A program made the translations under genes and the position numbers. A DNA stretch of 9,234 bases from positions 1-9,234 of the forward strand of contig JAOUIM010000117.1 of assembly GCA_029884035.1 (NCBI GenBank), read 5' to 3'. Position 1 is the first letter of the stretch, and each line of letters begins with the position of its first letter. The notes beneath the pieces are model-generated. The model was given only the letters and a program-made list of their open reading frames with translations, searched no databases and was not told where the DNA came from. Below are positions 5,999-9,234 of this stretch, one piece after another. The stretch comes from Aquincola sp. GTDB lineage: Bacteria; Pseudomonadota; Gammaproteobacteria; Burkholderiales; Burkholderiaceae_C.

Positions 5999-6973
5999 TC
6001 AGTTCACCAGCAACAGCTTGCCGAGCACGCGGCGAGTGCCCATCCGCACGTAGGCCTCTGGAAGGCGGTCCATCGGCAGCCTCGAATCGATCGCCGGCTT
6101 GACCTTTCCTGCCGCATGCCACGCGAACAGCTGGGCCATCTCGTGCTGGAACGCATTCGGCTCGCGGCGTGCGAACTCGCCCCAGAACACGCCGACGATC
6201 GAGGCACCCTTGAGCAGCGGCAGGTTCAGTGGCAGCGAGGGGATCGGCCCCGCTGCGAAGCCCACGACGACGTAGCGGCCACGCCACGCGATCGAACGGA
6301 ACGCGGACTCGGCCAGATCACCACCCACTGGGTCGTAGACGACGTCGACACCTTTCCCCGCCGTGGCCACCTTGAGCGCATCGCGCAGGTTCTCGCGCGC
6401 GTAGTCGATCGTCGCATCGGCACCCAGGCGGGTGCAGAACGCGGCCTTCTCCGCACTCGAAACCCCCGCGATGACGTGCGCCCCGGCGGCCTTCGCGATC
6501 TGCACCGCCGCGCTGCCCACCCCACCGGCGGCGCCGAGCACCAGCACGGTCTCGCCATTGGACAGCGCTGCTCGGTCGATCAGCGCGTGGTGCGACGTGC
6601 CGTACGTGAAAGCGAATGCAGCGGCGTCGTCGAGGTCGATGGTCGCTGGCAGCGGCAGGACCTGCGCGGCGTTGGCGCAGGCGTGCGTGCCGAACCCGCC
6701 GGCGACGCCGATCGACGCGACGCGATCGCCGGGTTTCAGGTGCGTGACGCCTGCACCGATCGCATCGACCGTGCCTGAGAACTCACTGCCGGGCACGAAT
6801 GGCAGGGCCGGCTTGATCTGGTACTTGCCCTGGACCGTGAGCAGGTCGGGAAAGTTCAGGCTGGCGGCATGCACCGCAACGCGCACCTGGCCGGGGGCGG
6901 GCTGCGGCGTGGGCAGATCGGCCCAGCGCAAGGCGTCGAAACCGGTCGGGTCTTCGCACAACCACGCCTTCAT
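5999..6973 (-). CDS. NAD(P)H:quinone oxidoreductase-like MDR protein (zinc-free, Qor family)
   Basis: The 324-residue protein belongs to the medium-chain dehydrogenase/reductase superfamily and should be a soluble NAD(P)H-dependent reductase of quinones or activated alkenes. The GroES-like N-terminal domain holds 'ASLNFPDLLTVQGKYQIKP' (37-55), 'LPFVPGSEFSGTVDAIG' (57-73) and 'LKPGDRVA' (79-86). The Rossmann domain holds 'VLVLGAAGGVGSAAVQIAKA' (143-162) and 'GADATIDY' (184-191). The catalytic-zinc cysteine and the four-cysteine structural zinc lobe of alcohol dehydrogenases are absent, which places it in the quinone reductase branch. The length is normal. The ATG at 6973 follows GAGGAG by six bases. 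It precedes the response regulator on the same strand with a 41-base gap, so it may be the first gene of a three-gene operon. The true substrate is unknown. Confidence 0.9.
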   Translation of the reverse strand: MKAWLCEDPTGFDALRWADLPTPQPAPGQVRVAVHAASLNFPDLLTVQGKYQIKPALPFVPGSEFSGTVDAIGAGVTHLKPGDRVASIGVAGGFGTHACANAAQVLPLPATIDLDDAAAFAFTYGTSHHALIDRAALSNGETVLVLGAAGGVGSAAVQIAKAAGAHVIAGVSSAEKAAFCTRLGADATIDYARENLRDALKVATAGKGVDVVYDPVGGDLAESAFRSIAWRGRYVVVGFAAGPIPSLPLNLPLLKGASIVGVFWGEFARREPNAFQHEMAQLFAWHAAGKVKPAIDSRLPMDRLPEAYVRMGTRRVLGKLLLVN

Positions 6974-6979
6974 CGCATG

Positions 6980-6985
6980 CTCCTC
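6980..6985 (-). promoter_or_regulatory. Ribosome binding site of the quinone oxidoreductase-like gene
   Basis: GAGGAG on the minus strand lies six bases before the ATG at 6973. It fixes that start over the longer open frame reaching 7045. Confidence 0.7.
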
Positions 6986-7049
6986 GCTAACTGCAGCGGT
7001 GCCGGACATGGTACGGCCTGTGGCGACCAGGGCGACGATGACCACTGCC

Positions 7050-7055
7050 TACAAT
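7050..7055 (+). promoter_or_regulatory. Candidate -10 element of surE (possibly leaderless)
   Basis: TACAAT at 7050-7055 resembles a sigma70 -10 element. The A of the surE ATG at 7063 lies eight bases after it, the usual distance to a transcription start, and no Shine-Dalgarno is visible. I see no good -35 element. The region 6974-7062 is the divergent gap between the oxidoreductase gene and surE. Confidence 0.4.
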
Positions 7056-7062
7056 GCCTGAC

Positions 7063-7809
7063 ATGCGCATCCTCATTGCCAACGACGACGGTTATCTCGC
7101 TCCAGGGCTTGCGGCCCTCGTCAAGGCGATGCAGGGCTTGGGCGAGATCGACGTCATCGCGCCCGAACAGAACGCCAGCGGCACCTCCAACGCGCTGTCG
7201 CTGCACCGGCCGTTGTCGCTGTACCAGGGCATCAACGGGTACCGATACATCAACGGCACGCCGTCGGACTGCGTTCACGTGGCCCTCACGGGCGTGCTGC
7301 CCGTTCTACCGGACCTCGTACTCTCGGGCATCAACAACGGTGCCAACATGGGCGACGACACGCTGTATTCGGGCACCGTGGCGGCGGCGATGGAAGGCTT
7401 CCTGTTCGGCGTGCCGGCCATTGCATTCTCGCAGGTCGAGAAGGGGTGGGCCCATCTGGAGGCCGCAGCCGCGGTGGCGCGATCGGTGGTCGAGAAGGTG
7501 GTGGCCACCGCGCTGGGCCGCGGTCCTTTCCTCCTGAACGTGAACATTCCCAACCGTGCCGATGCGTTGGCGCTGCCGCGAGTGGTCACCCGCCTCGGGC
7601 GTCGCCACGCGAGCGAACCGGTGATCCGCCAGCAGAGCCCGCGCGGCGAGACCATCTATTGGATCGGTCCCGCCGGCGATGCGAGGGAAGCCGGTGAAGG
7701 CACCGACTTTCACGCCACCGCGAGCGGTCGTGTATCGATCACGCCGCTTCAGGTGGACCTCACGGACCACGCGCACCTGGCCCGCTGGAGCAACGTGTGG
7801 GCGCCCTGA
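7063..7809 (+). CDS. surE: 5'/3'-nucleotidase SurE
   Basis: SurE is a metal-dependent phosphatase acting on nucleoside 5'- and 3'-monophosphates and polyphosphate, linked to stationary-phase survival. The 248-residue protein begins 'MRILIANDDGYLAPGL', the family's standard N-terminus, with metal ligands Asp8 and Asp9. Ser39 in 'NASGTSNALSL' and Asn91 in 'SGINNGANMGDDTLYSGTV' complete the site. 'RYINGTPSDCVHVAL' (61-75) and 'LLNVNIPN' (157-164) are also typical. I prefer the ATG at 7063 because family members start exactly here; an ATG at 7054 would add MPD and overlaps the candidate -10 element. It is first in the surE-pcm-nlpD cluster and divergent from the oxidoreductase gene. The ORF is intact and of normal length. 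Confidence 0.96.
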   Translation: MRILIANDDGYLAPGLAALVKAMQGLGEIDVIAPEQNASGTSNALSLHRPLSLYQGINGYRYINGTPSDCVHVALTGVLPVLPDLVLSGINNGANMGDDTLYSGTVAAAMEGFLFGVPAIAFSQVEKGWAHLEAAAAVARSVVEKVVATALGRGPFLLNVNIPNRADALALPRVVTRLGRRHASEPVIRQQSPRGETIYWIGPAGDAREAGEGTDFHATASGRVSITPLQVDLTDHAHLARWSNVWAP

Positions 7810-7829
7810 TGCAGGCGTCGCACCGATGA
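7809..7829 (+). other. Six-codon frame bridging surE and pcm
   Basis: An ATG at 7809-7811 overlaps the surE stop as TGATG. It encodes MQASHR and ends at the TGA at 7827-7829, which overlaps the pcm start as ATGA. Such a chain would let a ribosome finishing surE restart twice and reach pcm without a strong ribosome site. It may be chance; only the overlaps are seen. Confidence 0.35.
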
Positions 7830-8608
7830 GCGCACGGTCGCGGCGCTTCCCTTTGCCGCTGGCGCGGGTGGGCGCACATGGCGTCGAAGCGGCAAGACGG
7901 GACCTGGCACGGGCTCGCCCGACTGCGTCTGCGGATGCGCTGCCACGCGGGCTGGGCCTGGATTCGCAGGCGGTGCGCGACCGCATGGTTGCACGGCTGC
8001 GAGCCGATGGCATCCGCTGCGAGCCCGTGCTTGCCGCCATGGCGCGTGTGCCGCGCCATGCGTTCGTCGACGCAGCGCTGGTGGCGCAGGCCTACGAGGA
8101 CACGGCACTGCCCATCGGCCATGGTCAGACGATCTCGCAGCCCTGGGTCGTCGCCCGGATGATCGAGTTGCTGCTCGAGCGCCGCCACATCGCCGGCGGG
8201 CCCGGGCGCGTTCTCGAGATCGGCACCGGCTGCGGCTACCAGGCGGCGTTGCTTGCGTGCCTGGGCACGTCGGTGATCTCGATCGAGCGCCTGCGCCCGC
8301 TGTTCGACCGTGCGCAAGCCCACCTCGCGCCGCTTCGCCTGTCGAATCTGCGCCTGGTCTACGGCGACGGCCGGCTTGGGCACGCGCCGAACGCTCCGTA
8401 CGATTCGATCATCAGTGCGGCAGGCGGCGAGGACGTCCCCGAGGCCTGGCTGCAACAGTTGGCGGTCGGCGGGCGCCTCGTCGCGCCAATACGGCATGGG
8501 GCAGCCGACACCCAGGTGCTCGTCACCATGGACCGTGATGCCAGCGGGTGGACACGCCATCATCACGAAGCCGTTCGCTTCGTGCCGTTAAGATCTGGCA
8601 CTGCATGA
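7826..8608 (+). CDS. pcm: Protein-L-isoaspartate O-methyltransferase
   Basis: Pcm uses S-adenosylmethionine to methylate L-isoaspartyl residues in aged proteins so that they can be repaired. Family marks are 'MVARLRADGI' at 54-63, 'VLAAMARVPRHAFVD' at 68-82, 'ALPIGHGQTISQPWVVARMIELL' spread over 94-116 and SAM-binding motif I 'VLEIGTGCGYQAALL' at 129-143. The usual ending 'EAVRFVPL' is at 248-255. From the ATG at 7826 it has 260 residues, about 50 more than the E. coli enzyme. The extra part is a basic, Ala/Arg-rich N-terminal tail, and extensions here are common in betaproteobacterial homologues. A start at the ATG at 7984 would match the E. coli length. The frame opens further upstream inside surE, which is a shadow. 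It overlaps nlpD by four bases (ATGA). Confidence 0.94.
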   Translation: MSARSRRFPLPLARVGAHGVEAARRDLARARPTASADALPRGLGLDSQAVRDRMVARLRADGIRCEPVLAAMARVPRHAFVDAALVAQAYEDTALPIGHGQTISQPWVVARMIELLLERRHIAGGPGRVLEIGTGCGYQAALLACLGTSVISIERLRPLFDRAQAHLAPLRLSNLRLVYGDGRLGHAPNAPYDSIISAAGGEDVPEAWLQQLAVGGRLVAPIRHGAADTQVLVTMDRDASGWTRHHHEAVRFVPLRSGTA

Positions 8609-9234
8609 TGAAAGCTCCCCATCCGACCTGTCGCCGGATCAGCGCGCTTGCGCTGCTTGCGCTGCTGGGCGCCTGCGCATCACCGACCTACCGCGCGCCG
8701 GTAGAGGACCGCGCCTCTCCTGCGCGCGCGGCAGCACCCGCACCGGCCACCGCGGTCGCATCGATGCCGGCCGATCCGAACAAACCTGCACCCGGTGCCG
8801 AGAACCTCGGGAAGCCCGGCTATTACGCTGTCAAGCCCGGGGACACCCTGTTCCGCATTGCCCTCGAGGCGGGGCAGAACTGGCGCGACGTCCAGCGCTG
8901 GAACAACCTCGACAACCCGAACGCCATCGAGGTTGGTCAGGTGCTGCGCGTGGTGCCGCCAGGCACCGACGCTGCGGCAGCCGCGCCGCGGCCAGTCCCC
9001 AATGCTGTCGCGAAGGTCGAGGCGCGGCCGCTGGACGCGAAGGCCGGCGCTCCGGCGTCTTCGGCGCCCGCGTCGGCGGCCACGGCACCCGGCGCGGCAG
9101 CGCCGGCCACGTCGATGGCGCCTGCGCCTGCCGCGGGTACGGCGACGCCTCGCGAGGCCGACGACGAGATCTCATGGGGCTGGCCTGCTGCTGGTGCCGT
9201 CGTTACGCCGTTCGACGAGGCGCGCAGCAAGGGT
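8605..9234 (+). CDS. nlpD: NlpD-like lipoprotein: LysM domain and start of an M23 (LytM) domain, cut by the right edge
   Basis: The open frame runs 210 codons from the ATG at 8605 to the window end without a stop. Residues 10-24 form a lipoprotein signal ending in lipobox 'LGAC', with Cys24 the lipidated residue. After a Pro/Ala-rich stretch, a LysM peptidoglycan-binding domain spans about 73-118 ('YYAVKPGDTLFRIA' and 'NPNAIEVGQVLRVVPPG'). A long Ala/Pro-rich linker follows, then 'ISWGWPAAGAVVTPFDEARSKG', split at Trp-Pro, the typical beginning of an NlpD M23 domain. NlpD proteins activate cell-wall amidases at division and usually lack peptidase activity; the residues that would decide this are beyond the edge. 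An in-frame ATG also lies at 8608. Its start overlaps the pcm stop, and rpoS normally follows in this cluster, outside the window. Confidence 0.93.
   Translation, partial: MMKAPHPTCRRISALALLALLGACASPTYRAPVEDRASPARAAAPAPATAVASMPADPNKPAPGAENLGKPGYYAVKPGDTLFRIALEAGQNWRDVQRWNNLDNPNAIEVGQVLRVVPPGTDAAAAAPRPVPNAVAKVEARPLDAKAGAPASSAPASAATAPGAAAPATSMAPAPAAGTATPREADDEISWGWPAAGAVVTPFDEARSKG

Noticed and set aside
5991..5999. GGGCCC-centred palindrome in the gap before the response regulator, as a terminator
   Set aside because: The stem is very short and has no T run, so it does not support termination between the oxidoreductase and regulator genes.
8937..9230. Minus-strand open frames opposite nlpD
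   Set aside because: They are Ala/Arg-rich shadows of the nlpD linker. The plus-strand frame has a lipobox, a LysM domain and an M23 start.
1..9234. CRISPR array, rRNA, riboswitch or insertion sequence
   Set aside because: I saw no regularly spaced repeats, rRNA-like sequence, transposase or terminal inverted repeats. I saw no riboswitch core that I could recognise by eye.

Overview
The window looks like chromosomal DNA of a high-GC betaproteobacterium. The surE-pcm-nlpD order at the right end and the codon use fit Burkholderiales; the genus cannot be read from the sequence. It splits into two regions at about position 2844-2893.

Left region (1 to about 2893): the end of an integrated genomic island, with every recognisable gene on the minus strand. 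In transcription order these are a P4-type tyrosine integrase (2663-1167), a DUF1778 ribbon-helix-helix antitoxin (1170-898), a GNAT-family toxin (901-413), a roughly 300-base spacer without a convincing gene, and the first 38 codons of an AlpA-type regulator that runs off the left edge. The integrase stop overlaps the antitoxin start (ATGA) and the antitoxin stop overlaps the probable toxin start (GTGA), so the three genes look like one translationally coupled unit. The island ends in a 3' half of tRNA-Pro(GGG), from anticodon arm to CCA, with no 5' half next to it. This is the footprint of integration into a tRNA gene. Tandem short repeats between integrase and tRNA are candidate integrase arm sites.

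Right region (2893 to 9234): core-like chromosome. A hairpin follows the tRNA remnant. Three minus-strand genes come next, in transcription order: an NAD(P)H:quinone oxidoreductase-like MDR protein (6973-5999), a NarL/LuxR-type response regulator (5957-5220) and a 745-residue multi-pass membrane histidine kinase of the HisKA_3 type (5181-2944). Gaps of 41 and 38 bases suggest one operon. The kinase and regulator are almost certainly partners; any redox link with the oxidoreductase is only inferred.

Divergently, on the plus strand, lies surE (nucleotidase), pcm (L-isoaspartyl methyltransferase) and nlpD (LysM lipoprotein, cut by the right edge). This stress-survival cluster usually leads into rpoS. 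Its junctions are tight: surE and pcm are bridged by a six-codon frame with overlapping stop and start codons, and pcm overlaps nlpD by ATGA. surE may be read from a leaderless transcript.

The most notable item is the integrase-antitoxin-toxin coupling at a tRNA-Pro attachment site. Each component family is known; I found no wholly unknown system that the sequence alone supports.
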